Assembly: GCA_022508465.1 (NCBI GenBank)
Contig: JAFLVB010000007.1
Coordinates: forward strand, 1-41,059
Length of the DNA: 41,059 nt
Source: Clostridiales bacterium
GTDB taxonomy: Bacteria > Bacillota > Clostridia > Christensenellales > Pumilibacteraceae
Direction of reading: 5' to 3'
Positions 1-7,314 of this stretch are shown here, one piece after another. Each line of letters starts with the position of its first letter. Position 1 is the first letter of the stretch. The position numbers and the translations under genes were made by a program. Below the pieces are notes generated by a model. That model had not been told where the DNA came from. It was given only the letters and a program-made list of their open reading frames with translations, and did no database searches.

Positions 1-353
1 AAATGCTCGGCATAAGCAACATTTGCCCCATTCTTTTGGAGCGTCCTACCTATACTCGCCGCTCCGTCGCCCGAAAAGAAGTATTGAGTTTCGGCTATTG
101 CAACCGTCTTTCCACTAAGCTGCGCCGCGTACTTTACTACAAAATTGCGCATTGGTATAGGCGGAGCTGAGCCGTATATCGGGAAGGCAATAAGCACCAC
201 CTCCGCCTCGTCAAATTCGCGAGCAAAGTCGCACTTATCCATAATATCCAACGCCTTTACATCAAAAGCGCAAGATAGTTTGCTAAGCAAATACTCAGTA
301 ACAAATTTAGTATTACCCGTCCCCGAAAAATAGAAAGCGCGCAGTTTTTTCAT
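1..353 (-). CDS. Flavodoxin-type protein (EFR1-like), 3' end outside window
   Basis: The first 117 residues are visible and the frame runs open off the left edge. Near the start it has FYFSGTGNTKFV, the FMN-phosphate loop of flavodoxins, followed by a beta strand ending in AFPIYGSAPP, where flavodoxins bind the flavin ring. In Clostridia such an N-terminal flavodoxin half is often fused to a 2x[4Fe-4S] ferredoxin half (EFR1 family), but that part lies outside the window, so the fusion is inference. The expected role is single-electron transfer in the cytoplasm. The start is ATG at 353, preceded by a strong GGAGGTG site. Nothing nearby suggests a specific redox partner. Confidence 0.8.
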   Translation of the reverse strand, partial: MKKLRAFYFSGTGNTKFVTEYLLSKLSCAFDVKALDIMDKCDFAREFDEAEVVLIAFPIYGSAPPIPMRNFVVKYAAQLSGKTVAIAETQYFFSGDGAASIGRTLQKNGANVAYAEH

Positions 354-404
354 AACACCTCCGCAAAATCCCTCCCTATTTATATGCATAGAGACGTGGA
401 AAGG

Positions 405-830
405 TTAATTATGATTATACTTTAAACATGGATTGTCATTGTCCCAACGATATTTTATTGTCAAAAGGTCATCATGATCAACCCAGCCGTTATCAAAAGC
501 CTCTTGTAGCCTATAAAATTTACCACTCTTATAGACCTCAAAATGTCTTATCTCAGGAAAGTTAAACACAACTCCATCAACGGTTTCACCCCATAGCGCT
601 TGTGCATAAAAGCCATTGTAAACCATCAGCACAAACGCCCCATTATACTTACCGTAGAATTTAAAAGACACCCTATCTTCTTCAACTTCGTATCTGTTTG
701 CGATAGCAGATATTATTTTGCTTTGTTCCTTATCGGACATAACCTCACTATTGCCATCATCCCCACATGCACATAAGCACATGGCTGCAAGCATAATCAG
801 TATAATGCTAACTGCAAATTTTAGCTTCAT
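405..830 (-). CDS. Small lipoprotein of unknown function
   Basis: A 141-residue protein with a lipoprotein signal peptide: basic KLK start, hydrophobic stretch, and lipobox LCAC with the lipidated Cys near residue 22. The mature part (about 120 residues) is rich in Asp, Tyr and Asn, begins with a linker, and contains FKFYGKYNGAFVLMVYNG. I recognise no family. It should be anchored to the outer face of the membrane. The start is ATG at 830 with AAGGAGG eight bases upstream, behind a very strong promoter. It ends about 50 bases before the flavodoxin gene and could be co-transcribed with it. Confidence 0.75.
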   Translation of the reverse strand: MKLKFAVSIILIMLAAMCLCACGDDGNSEVMSDKEQSKIISAIANRYEVEEDRVSFKFYGKYNGAFVLMVYNGFYAQALWGETVDGVVFNFPEIRHFEVYKSGKFYRLQEAFDNGWVDHDDLLTIKYRWDNDNPCLKYNHN

Positions 831-859
831 AATAACCTCCTTATTAATACTATAAATAA

Positions 860-888
860 ATTATAATACACAATTAGGTGATTGTCAA
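860..888 (-). promoter_or_regulatory. Sigma-A promoter of the 405-830 lipoprotein gene
   Basis: On the minus strand TTGACA (888-883) is separated by exactly 17 bases from TATAAT (865-860). Both hexamers match the consensus perfectly. Transcription should begin near 853, giving a leader of about 25 bases that contains AAGGAGG. Confidence 0.85.
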
Positions 889-944
889 GTGAATTTAATT
901 AAATAACTTTTGTAAGAATTGCAAACAATCCCGCGGTGTAATCA

Positions 945-973
945 TTGACAAATCTAAGATTTTATACTATACT
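945..973 (+). promoter_or_regulatory. Promoter for a leaderless GNAT mRNA
   Basis: TTGACA (945-950), 17 bases, TATACT (968-973). The start codon ATG is at 980, only six bases after the -10 box, so the predicted +1 coincides with the A of ATG. There is no purine-rich Shine-Dalgarno site between the box and the start. Confidence 0.8.
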
Positions 974-979
974 GTCGGT

Positions 980-1462
980 ATGCAAGATATTACTATAAGA
1001 AGATTTATAAACTCGAACGCAAAGAGCTTATCCGATATGATTGCCTATACGCTTAGGACAACTAATATAAAAGATTATTCAATAGAGTACATCGAAAATT
1101 TGATAGCTAAAATAACGCCTATGTATCTTATTGACAAAGCAGATCACACACATATGTACGTTGCGGCCATAGACGACAAAATAGTGGGCTGCGGCGCAAT
1201 CGGTCCCTACTACGACAACGCAGACGAGAGCTGCTTGTTTACCATATTCGTGTCACCGGATTACCAAGGACATGGCATAGGCAAAAGGATAATAGACACC
1301 TTAGAGAGCGACGAATATTTTGTTCGCGCAAAGCGAATAGAAGTCCCCGCCTCTATCACGGCTTATAAATTTTACCTTAAACTCGGATACGGATATAAAA
1401 ACAACAATAAATCCCTTGATGACGACAAGCTTATACATATGGAAAAATTCCGCCGTAACTAA
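980..1462 (+). CDS. GNAT-family N-acetyltransferase
   Basis: A 160-residue cytoplasmic protein of the GNAT fold. Motif A, which binds the pyrophosphate of acetyl-CoA, is seen as SPDYQGHGIGKRII near residues 92-105, after the strand SCLFTIFV. Near the C-terminus the segment AYKFYLKLGYGY is the usual motif B (tyrosine plus the 'FYxxxGF'-like end). The substrate cannot be told; members acetylate small amines, antibiotics or protein termini. The gene stands alone with its own promoter and is predicted to be translated from a leaderless mRNA. No in-frame alternative start has a better ribosome site. It is followed by the rubrerythrin promoter. Confidence 0.85.
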   Translation: MQDITIRRFINSNAKSLSDMIAYTLRTTNIKDYSIEYIENLIAKITPMYLIDKADHTHMYVAAIDDKIVGCGAIGPYYDNADESCLFTIFVSPDYQGHGIGKRIIDTLESDEYFVRAKRIEVPASITAYKFYLKLGYGYKNNNKSLDDDKLIHMEKFRRN

Positions 1463-1481
1463 ATTAAATTAATTTTACATA

Positions 1482-1510
1482 TTGACAAATTTTCTTTTTT
1501 TTGGTAAAAT
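1482..1510 (+). promoter_or_regulatory. Promoter of the rubrerythrin gene
   Basis: TTGACA (1482-1487), 17 bases, TAAAAT (1505-1510). The predicted +1 is near 1517, so the mRNA begins downstream of 1501 and translation must start at the ATG at 1543, which has TAAGGAGA upstream (1527-1534). Confidence 0.85.
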
Positions 1511-1542
1511 ATATATACTCAAAAATTAAGGAGAATAAACAA

Positions 1543-2094
1543 ATGGAAAAAAAGCAAAAACATGCTTACGAAGGTACTCAAACCGAAAAGAACTTGATGG
1601 CAGCATTTGCCGGCGAGTCACAAGCACGCAACAAATATACTTACTTTGCCTCTGTTGCTAAAAAAGAGGGATACGAGCAGATTTCGGCTATCTTCCTTAA
1701 GACCGCCGAGAACGAAAAAGAACACGCAAAAATGTGGCTTAAAGAGCTCAAGGGCATTGGCAATACGAGCGAAAATTTAAGCGAAGCTGCTGACGGCGAA
1801 AATTACGAATGGACGGATATGTACGAAGAATTCGCTAAGACAGCCGAAAAGGAAGGCTTTACCGAGCTTGCTAAAAAGTTCCGTATGGTTGGCGCAATCG
1901 AAAAGCATCACGAGGAACGTTATAGAGCATTGCTTAAAAATGTAGAAATGGCAGAGGTATTTGCTAAGAGCACGGTTAAGGTTTGGGAATGCCGCAACTG
2001 CGGTCATATTATGACCGGCACTGCTGCTCCCGAGGTTTGCCCCGTTTGCGCTCATCCGCAAAGCTACTTTGAAATCAGCGAACAAAATTACTAA
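1543..2094 (+). CDS. Rubrerythrin
   Basis: A 183-residue cytoplasmic non-haem iron peroxidase that reduces hydrogen peroxide to water in anaerobes. The N-terminal four-helix domain carries the diiron ligands in [20 protein letters not shown] and EKHHEERY (the E/ExxH pattern twice). The C-terminal rubredoxin-like domain has two CxxC pairs, WECRNCG and EVCPVCAHP, for one FeS4 centre. Length and domain order are those of classical rubrerythrin. The start is taken as ATG at 1543, because it has the TAAGGAGA site and lies downstream of the promoter; the longer reading frame from 1501 would begin inside the promoter. A hairpin terminator follows directly. Electron donors are probably rubredoxin or a flavoprotein encoded elsewhere. 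Confidence 0.95.
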   Translation: MEKKQKHAYEGTQTEKNLMAAFAGESQARNKYTYFASVAKKEGYEQISAIFLKTAENEKEHAKMWLKELKGIGNTSENLSEAADGENYEWTDMYEEFAKTAEKEGFTELAKKFRMVGAIEKHHEERYRALLKNVEMAEVFAKSTVKVWECRNCGHIMTGTAAPEVCPVCAHPQSYFEISEQNY

Positions 2095-2107
2095 GATTAA
2101 CTGCACA

Positions 2108-2142
2108 AACAGCGACTCAAATTCGAGCCGCTGTTTTATTAT
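2108..2142 (+). terminator. Rho-independent terminator after rubrerythrin
   Basis: Stem AACAGCGACTC (2108-2118) pairs with GAGCCGCTGTT (2125-2135) around a six-base loop with one mismatch, followed by a T-rich run TTATTATT. Its tail overlaps the stop codon of the convergent gene at 2139. Confidence 0.85.
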
Positions 2143-4178
2143 TCATTAACCCAATAACTGTACGGGATACCCACCTTTTGGCTCCTAAGCATAGCCTCAA
2201 ACAAATCTGTACCAACATAGTCTAAGTCAACGGGGCAACACCCGAGCAAATACATTTTATCTATTTCGCGATAGCCGGTGTAATGCCCTAATTTAGTCAT
2301 CAGCTTATTGCGGTTCCCGCTTCTTGCGCTATAATGGCCGTACACATCTATCTCCGTAGCGACCGACTCGATAAAGAATTGCATGTACCTATCCATAAGA
2401 TATTGCCACTCATACTCATTCTCAAAAATGGTATCAAATTCACCGCTTTCAAACAAGCTATCAAAATAAATATTCACATATTTTTGTCCGATAGATTTGC
2501 TAAGCGGATTATTTAAAGTCTCGCCAAACGAACAAGTTACAAACACCTTGCGATAGTTATTAAGTACGCTGTCGCTAAGCTCGGGGATATCCTCGGGCGA
2601 AATATAATATGAGCGGTCTCTCGTTTGCTCAAAATTAATGCTCTCGTGGCCTATCGTCCTTGAGGTAAAATATGTGTCCACCTCAAAATTAACAAGACCG
2701 TCCAGCTTATAATTGAGTTCGTCCGCAAAACGGCAAGAAATCTCTTTGCACATCTCTCGCTCTATATCGCTCATTGAGTATTGCAAATGTACGAGCCTAC
2801 CATCATTATCAATCAACGCCGCATCGATTTGCGTCACATACACCATAAGTATCTTATACGTTACTACATCGTCTGCTTGCCAACGCGCATACAAGTCGCG
2901 GGACGGGCTTTTGAAAATCGCCTCACCGAGCACAGATTCACCGTTTGCATTTGCCGCAAGATTAGTAAAATCCTCGTCGAGATACCAACCTAAAAAAGTA
3001 AAGTGCTCTCTTGTGGGAACAATAAACTTCACATTACCTGCGCTACCTCTCGATAGATTTATGCTTTTGATATCGTTATTACCGGTAGCATAACCATAGT
3101 GATATATAAAATCGTCGCTTTCGCGCCAAACAAAAATCGCAGTTACGCTTAACTCATGTGTTACGTCAATATCGTGCCTTGTTGCCGTCGTCACACCGTC
3201 CGACCACCCGACAAAAGTATATCCCACATACGGCACAGCCGTAACGGGAGTGGCGTCCTCCTTATACACAACCTTTTGACTTGTGGTGCCTTTTATTAAT
3301 CCTTTGCCTTCTACTAAATACTCCACCGAAAATCCAAACTGCGCGGTTACCGTCATATCCTCTGTCACGCACTTGTCTTGACGCGTGGGAGTGACGAGTC
3401 CATCCGACCAGCTTACAAAAATCGCAGAGTAATACGTCGCCTCGGCTGTTACGCTAATTGCATCATAGCCGTTTTGCACACGCTGATACTCCCTTCCTTC
3501 TATACGTCCACCACCTTTGACATCATACATAACCTTAACCTCGTCGGTGATTTCCGAGAATAATGCGCGTATCTGTATTTCTTGGTTGCCTCGAACATTG
3601 GTCTCATGTCTGGTGGGTTCTGTCAAGCCGTCCGACCAGCCTACAAAATAATAACCATCATACGGGATCGCGGTGACAGGCGTTGAGTCCTCTCCTTTTA
3701 TTACTTTCTGCCAGGAGTCTCCGTCTACCGTGCCGCCATAGCTTGCAGAATAGTGCACAGGCACATAGTTTTTATATCGAGCTTGGTCATTAAAGTTATC
3801 AATCACAAATACCCAAACGATAAACATCATAATAAAGATAGATGTTACCCATATCATTGCTTTCAAAAATTCGTTTGGCGTTTTTTTGGTTTTGGGTAGT
3901 ACGATTGGCTCACACTCAACCGTGGTTTGTGTGACTCGCTCCTGCGTGGGCTTGGGCGTGGCCACGGGAGCGGGTAGACTGCCGCCAAGTAATAGATAAT
4001 CTGCGCTTACATTAAATATTTCGCATAGAGCTATGATGTTGGATAGCTTGGGTGTGAGCGAGTCTGTTTCCCACAGCGACACAGCTTGTCTGGTGACGCC
4101 TAATCTGTATCCCAATTCCTCTTGCGATAAATTTGCAGCCTCCCTGAGATTTCGGATCTTTTCGCCTAATGTTTCCAT
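2139..4178 (-). CDS. Membrane-spanning XRE regulator with InlB-like repeats
   Basis: A 679-residue protein of unusual architecture. Residues 1-66 are an XRE/Cro helix-turn-helix domain (LSQEELGYRLGVTRQAVS) ending in the common SADYLLLGG. A Pro/Thr-rich linker follows, then one membrane helix (about 106-128, AMIWVTSIFIMMFIVWVFVI). Outside the membrane come three divergent InlB B-type repeats of about 67 residues (from about 141, 216 and 287), each with the YxFVGWSDGxTxPTRH signature, then a fourth, more canonical repeat (FTFLGWYLDEDF). The last 240 residues are an unrecognised domain. Such a protein could bind DNA inside while sensing something outside. The start is ATG at 4178 because AAGGAGGACAC precedes it; six more codons are open upstream. 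It has its own promoter. Confidence 0.85.
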   Translation of the reverse strand: METLGEKIRNLREAANLSQEELGYRLGVTRQAVSLWETDSLTPKLSNIIALCEIFNVSADYLLLGGSLPAPVATPKPTQERVTQTTVECEPIVLPKTKKTPNEFLKAMIWVTSIFIMMFIVWVFVIDNFNDQARYKNYVPVHYSASYGGTVDGDSWQKVIKGEDSTPVTAIPYDGYYFVGWSDGLTEPTRHETNVRGNQEIQIRALFSEITDEVKVMYDVKGGGRIEGREYQRVQNGYDAISVTAEATYYSAIFVSWSDGLVTPTRQDKCVTEDMTVTAQFGFSVEYLVEGKGLIKGTTSQKVVYKEDATPVTAVPYVGYTFVGWSDGVTTATRHDIDVTHELSVTAIFVWRESDDFIYHYGYATGNNDIKSINLSRGSAGNVKFIVPTREHFTFLGWYLDEDFTNLAANANGESVLGEAIFKSPSRDLYARWQADDVVTYKILMVYVTQIDAALIDNDGRLVHLQYSMSDIEREMCKEISCRFADELNYKLDGLVNFEVDTYFTSRTIGHESINFEQTRDRSYYISPEDIPELSDSVLNNYRKVFVTCSFGETLNNPLSKSIGQKYVNIYFDSLFESGEFDTIFENEYEWQYLMDRYMQFFIESVATEIDVYGHYSARSGNRNKLMTKLGHYTGYREIDKMYLLGCCPVDLDYVGTDLFEAMLRSQKVGIPYSYWVNE

Positions 4179-4200
4179 GTGTCCTCCTTGTTGCATAAAA

Positions 4201-4229
4201 ATTATAATGCCGTTTGCACCAAAAGTCTA
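4201..4229 (-). promoter_or_regulatory. Promoter of the membrane XRE regulator gene
   Basis: On the minus strand TAGACT (4229-4224), 17 bases, TATAAT (4206-4201). The predicted +1 is near 4194, giving a 15-20 base leader with AAGGAGG in front of the ATG at 4178. Confidence 0.7.
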
Positions 4230-4311
4230 CCAAGTAATGCTTGCTTTTTGTCAAGTACGACTTGCACTTTTGTTTTTTGGGCGCTTTTTAGGCTTTTGTA
4301 TATCAAAATAC

Positions 4312-4339
4312 CAAAAACGGACCGCTCAAATGCAGTCCG
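4312..4339 (-). terminator. Probable terminator of the MntR-like gene
   Basis: On the minus strand CGGAC (4339-4335) pairs with GTCCG (4322-4318) around a 12-base loop, followed by TTTTTGG. The stem is short, so this is a moderate call, but it lies directly after the stop codon at 4347. Confidence 0.5.
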
Positions 4340-4346
4340 CTAATCA

Positions 4347-4712
4347 CTACTGTTTTTCGGTAAATTTTTTTAATATTGTAAACAGCTCCGGGGAAATAAC
4401 GTGTTCTATGCGGCAAGCATTATCCTCGGCAAGCTCCCTGTCCGCACCTACTCGCATAAGCAAATCGGTTATGACACGGTGACGATCGTAAATATCGTTC
4501 GCCTTTAATGTGCCAAGATCGGTGAGCGTAATAAGTCCGCTCTTGTCTATCGTTATGTATCCCTTGTCTTGCAGCAGATTGACCGCGCGTGACACACTCG
4601 ACTTGGCATAGCCGAGGTCGCTCGCTATATCTATCGCATGAACATTGGCATTGCGTCGCTTTAGGATGAGTATGGTCTCAAGATACATTTCTTCGGATTC
4701 GCGAACCTTCAT
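4347..4712 (-). CDS. MntR/DtxR-family metal-dependent transcription regulator
   Basis: A 121-residue protein. The N-terminal winged helix-turn-helix (YAKSSVSRAVNLLQDKGYI) is followed by the metal-binding dimerisation domain with HRVITDLLMRVGAD and the hallmark DNACRIEHVISPE, which holds metal ligands in DtxR and MntR. There is no third SH3/FeoA-like domain, so it resembles the short MntR type that represses manganese (or iron) uptake when metal is present. No metal transporter lies in this window, so the target genes are elsewhere. The start is ATG at 4712, which has AAGGAG seven bases upstream; a longer form from 4730 would start at about the predicted +1. Confidence 0.9.
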   Translation of the reverse strand: MKVRESEEMYLETILILKRRNANVHAIDIASDLGYAKSSVSRAVNLLQDKGYITIDKSGLITLTDLGTLKANDIYDRHRVITDLLMRVGADRELAEDNACRIEHVISPELFTILKKFTEKQ

Positions 4713-4736
4713 TGTTGTCTCCTTGCTCATATATAT

Positions 4737-4765
4737 ATCATATCATATTTATAGCAATTTGTAAA
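4737..4765 (-). promoter_or_regulatory. Promoter of the MntR-like gene
   Basis: On the minus strand TTTACA (4765-4760), 17 bases, TATGAT (4742-4737). The predicted +1 is near 4730. The surrounding TATGATATGATATATATATG is repetitive and could hold an operator. Confidence 0.65.
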
Positions 4766-4785
4766 GTATTTTTGTAAAAATTTCA

Positions 4786-4992
4786 CTAATCCTCCAGCCC
4801 GGCAAGATAATCTATAGATACATCAAAAAATTTGGATAAAGCAATCAATTTGCTAAGCGTGGGCTCACACCTACCAAGCTCCCACAAACTTATGATTGAC
4901 TTACCAACATCAATTTCTTTAGCGAGCTGTATCTGCCCAATACCTTTTTCTTGTCTTAATACCTTTAGTCTCTCTGCGAATAAATTCATCAT
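4786..4992 (-). CDS. Small XRE-family repressor
   Basis: About 68 residues, almost wholly one XRE/Cro helix-turn-helix domain: FAERLKVLRQEKGIGQIQLAKE, recognition helix region GKSIISLWELG, and the common ending FFDVSIDYLAGLED. Stand-alone repressors of this size usually bind palindromic operators as dimers. The start is one of two adjacent ATG codons (4992 or 4989). Neither has a clear ribosome site, and the longer frame to 5037 would start inside the operator palindrome, so it is less likely. It is divergent to the zinc-ribbon gene at 5084, and two operator-like palindromes lie between them; repression of both genes is inferred. Confidence 0.85.
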   Translation of the reverse strand: MMNLFAERLKVLRQEKGIGQIQLAKEIDVGKSIISLWELGRCEPTLSKLIALSKFFDVSIDYLAGLED

Positions 4993-5001
4993 ATAAATAT
5001 T

Positions 5002-5019
5002 TTCCCATAATTCTGGAAA
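5002..5019. promoter_or_regulatory. Imperfect operator-like palindrome, second site
   Basis: TTCCCATAATTCTGGAAA resembles the perfect palindrome at 5031-5048, with the same outer half-sites. The two centres are 29 bp apart. It lies just upstream of the XRE start codon. Confidence 0.5.
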
Positions 5020-5025
5020 AAATAC

Positions 5026-5054
5026 TTGACTTCCCATTATAATGGGAATATAAT
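5026..5054 (+). promoter_or_regulatory. Promoter of the zinc-ribbon membrane protein gene
   Basis: TTGACT (5026-5031), 17 bases, TATAAT (5049-5054). The predicted +1 is near 5061 and the leader contains GGAGGAAA before the ATG at 5084. Confidence 0.85.
5031..5048. promoter_or_regulatory. Perfect 18-bp palindromic operator in a promoter spacer
   Basis: TTCCCATTATAATGGGAA is a perfect inverted repeat that occupies the space between the -35 and -10 boxes of the plus-strand promoter. A bound dimer would block RNA polymerase. The adjacent, divergent XRE gene is the obvious candidate for the binding protein. Confidence 0.75.
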
Positions 5055-5083
5055 ATAAATATTAATAACTATGGAGGAAACTT

Positions 5084-5389
5084 ATGTATTGTAAAAATTG
5101 CGGAAGTCAGATAGATGACAAAGCAGTAGTTTGTGTCAACTGCGGTATTGAAGTAAAGAAAGCTCAGGGCGAAACAAAAACAAACACTATTGCCATAGTA
5201 GGATTTGTTTTATCTTTCTTTATTGCCATTGCAGGACTTATATGCTCTATTATAGGCTTAAAGAAGGTCGATGAATGCAATAGCGGTAAAGGTCTTGCTA
5301 TTGCAGGTATCATAATAAGTATTGTTAGTATGGTAATATATTTAATATATTTTATTGCCGTTGCTGCTGTCGCTATAGCTTTAGTATAG
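5084..5389 (+). CDS. Zinc-ribbon DUF4190-like membrane protein
   Basis: A 101-residue protein. The N-terminal 25 residues form a zinc ribbon with two CxxC pairs (YCKNCGSQI and VVCVNCGIEV). Two membrane helices follow (about 38-60 and 73-98) separated by GLKKVDECNSGKGLAIAG, the typical loop of DUF4190 proteins. The zinc ribbon should face the cytoplasm. Function is unknown in the family. The start has GGAGGAAACTT in front. Transcription starts from the promoter whose spacer holds the palindromic operator, so the gene is probably repressed by the neighbouring XRE protein. Two related zinc-ribbon membrane proteins lie at 15.4-16.2 kb. Confidence 0.85.
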   Translation: MYCKNCGSQIDDKAVVCVNCGIEVKKAQGETKTNTIAIVGFVLSFFIAIAGLICSIIGLKKVDECNSGKGLAIAGIIISIVSMVIYLIYFIAVAAVAIALV

Positions 5390-5401
5390 TCATAGTTACA
5401 A

Positions 5402-5442
5402 AACCTCCCTATCGCCTTAATTGGCAATGGGGAGGTTTTTTT
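5402..5442 (+). terminator. Terminator between convergent genes
   Basis: AACCTCCC (5402-5409) pairs with GGGAGGTT (5430-5437), followed by seven T. On the opposite strand the stem is followed by TTTTGT, so it may also stop transcription of the metK-alaS operon. Confidence 0.85.
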
Positions 5443-5460
5443 GTTGTATTCTGTTTTAGT

Positions 5461-5520
5461 AAAGGTTAAAAGTTTTTTGGCAAGCACGCTTGCATATAAG
5501 CTACAGCCCGAGCCAATATC
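5461..5520. repeat. Dispersed repeat, family A modules
   Basis: The segment GGTTAAAAGTTTTTTGG is the reverse complement of the CCAAAAAACTTTTAACC module at 14597-14613. It is followed by GCAAGCACGCTTGCATAT and CTACAGC, which recur near 30004-30040 in a different order relative to the first module. It lies just downstream of alaS. Confidence 0.6.
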
Positions 5521-5531
5521 CTTAAAAGTAA

Positions 5532-7304
5532 CTATTCCAATATAGCCTTAATGCGTCTTACTCCTGCGCCGGAGGACTGCTCTTTAAGGATCTTGAACTT
5601 GCCAAGCTCGCCTGTACGACTTGCGTGCGGGCCGCCGCAAATCTCTTTTGAATAGCTGCCCATTGTGTATACCTTGACCTTTTCACCATACTTGGATGTG
5701 AACAAGCCGATAGCGCCCTGAGCCTTAGCCTCCTCCACCGTCATTTCCTCGCAAACGATGGGGACGTCTGCCTTTATTGCCTCGTTGACAAGCTCCTCCA
5801 CCTTGGCAATCTCCTCCGGAGTGAGTGCTCTGCCAAACGTAAAGTCGAAGCGAAGTCTCTCCTCAGTAATGTTACTACCCTTTTGGTTTGCATCGGGGTC
5901 GTTAAGCACACGTTTAAGCGCGGTGTGCATAAGGTGAGTTGCGGTGTGCAGCTTGGTTATTGTCTCGGTATGGTCGGCAAGCCCGCCCTTAAACTTCTGC
6001 TCTGCGCCTGCGTGGCTCTTTTGTTGATGCTCGCGATAAGCAGCATCAAAGCCGTCCACGTCCACCTTAAGATTATGCTCGCGCGCAAGCTCGACTGTCA
6101 TTTCCACAGGGAAGCCGTACGTCTCGTACAGTCTGAACGCCGCCTTGCCGCTTATTGTATCACCCTTTTGATAAAATACGAGCTTGTCAAATTCCTTCAT
6201 ACCGGTAGAAAGCGTCTTTTCAAAGCGCTCCTCCTCGGCATTGATTTCGTCGAGTATCTTTGCTTTGTTGGCAACAAGCTCGGGATAAACGTCCTTGTAA
6301 ATATCTATAATGGTAAGCGCGATTTGACTTAAATCGCCCTTGTTTAGTTGCAGTTGTCTGCCAAACCTTATTGCGCGTCTTAACAGCCTGCGCAAGATGT
6401 AACCTTGGTCTACGTTTGAGCAGGTCACGCCGCGCTCGTCGCCTATAATGAACACCGAAGTGCGGATATGGTCGGCAACTATGCGCTCTGCCTTATCATC
6501 CGACTGAGCGGAGAGCTCGCGTATTTTTGCTATAATGGGTACAAAAAGATCTGTTTCGTACACGCTCTTTTTACCTTGCAAAATGCACAATGTGCGCTCT
6601 AAACCCATACCGGTGTCTACGTTTTTCTGCTTAAGCGGCTCAAACTTACCGTCCGCAGTCTTATTGTACTGCATAAACACGTCGTTCCAAATTTCGAGGT
6701 ACTTGCCGCAGTCGCAGTCGGGACTGCAACCCTCGTGGCAATCGGGAACATCGGCAACAAAGAACATCTCGGTGTCAGGTCCGCACGGTCCTGTTACGCC
6801 GGCAGGGCCCCACCAGTTATTGGACTTAGGCAAATAGAAAATTCTATCCTTGCTTATGCCGCACTCTTGCCACAGCTTTGCGCTTTCCTCGTCGCGCGGG
6901 CAGTCTTCGTCACCCGCAAAAACGGTTACGGCAAGATGCTTTGGGTCAATACCAAGATACTTTTCGCTCGTAAGGAACTCATAGCTCCAAGCGATCTGCT
7001 CCTTTTTAAAGTAGTCGCCGAGAGACCAGTTGCCGAGCATTTCAAAAAATGTGCAGTGGCTGGCATCCCCAACCTCGTCGATATCGCCTGTGCGCACGCA
7101 CTTTTGCACGTCGGCAAGTCTCGTTCCGCTCGGGTGCTTAGCGCCAAGCAGATACGGCACGAGCGGGTGCATTCCCGCCGTGGTAAATAGCACCGTCGGG
7201 TCGTTTTCGGGAATAAGCGACGCCGAGCTGATAATGGCATGCCCCTTCTCGGCATAAAAATCCGTCCACATCTTTCTTAATGTATAACTATCTATGTTCT
7301 TCAT
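5532..7304 (-). CDS. alaS: Alanyl-tRNA synthetase, short form without C-Ala domain
   Basis: A 590-residue class II synthetase that charges tRNA-Ala. The catalytic domain shows FFEMLGNWSLGDYFKKE (motif 2 region), GVTGPCGPDTE and DTGMGLERT (motif 3). An unusual Cys-rich insert (CHEGCSPDCDCGKY) follows the GPCGP segment. The editing (SAD) domain has its zinc ligands: H453 and H457 in HTATH, C556 and H560 in CGGPH. The protein ends right after the SAD domain at GVRRIKAILE, whereas usual bacterial AlaRS continues to about 870 residues with DHHA1/C-Ala. The true stop codon is followed by non-coding DNA, so this is not a frameshift in the window. The start is ATG at 7304 with AGAGGT, ten bases after glnS. 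A second AlaRS elsewhere cannot be excluded. Confidence 0.92.
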   Translation of the reverse strand: MKNIDSYTLRKMWTDFYAEKGHAIISSASLIPENDPTVLFTTAGMHPLVPYLLGAKHPSGTRLADVQKCVRTGDIDEVGDASHCTFFEMLGNWSLGDYFKKEQIAWSYEFLTSEKYLGIDPKHLAVTVFAGDEDCPRDEESAKLWQECGISKDRIFYLPKSNNWWGPAGVTGPCGPDTEMFFVADVPDCHEGCSPDCDCGKYLEIWNDVFMQYNKTADGKFEPLKQKNVDTGMGLERTLCILQGKKSVYETDLFVPIIAKIRELSAQSDDKAERIVADHIRTSVFIIGDERGVTCSNVDQGYILRRLLRRAIRFGRQLQLNKGDLSQIALTIIDIYKDVYPELVANKAKILDEINAEEERFEKTLSTGMKEFDKLVFYQKGDTISGKAAFRLYETYGFPVEMTVELAREHNLKVDVDGFDAAYREHQQKSHAGAEQKFKGGLADHTETITKLHTATHLMHTALKRVLNDPDANQKGSNITEERLRFDFTFGRALTPEEIAKVEELVNEAIKADVPIVCEEMTVEEAKAQGAIGLFTSKYGEKVKVYTMGSYSKEICGGPHASRTGELGKFKILKEQSSGAGVRRIKAILE

Positions 7305-7314
7305 ACTAACCTCT

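Noticed and set aside
1777..2106. Antisense frame to rubrerythrin
   Set aside because: It is a shadow frame without signals; rubrerythrin on the plus strand is certain.
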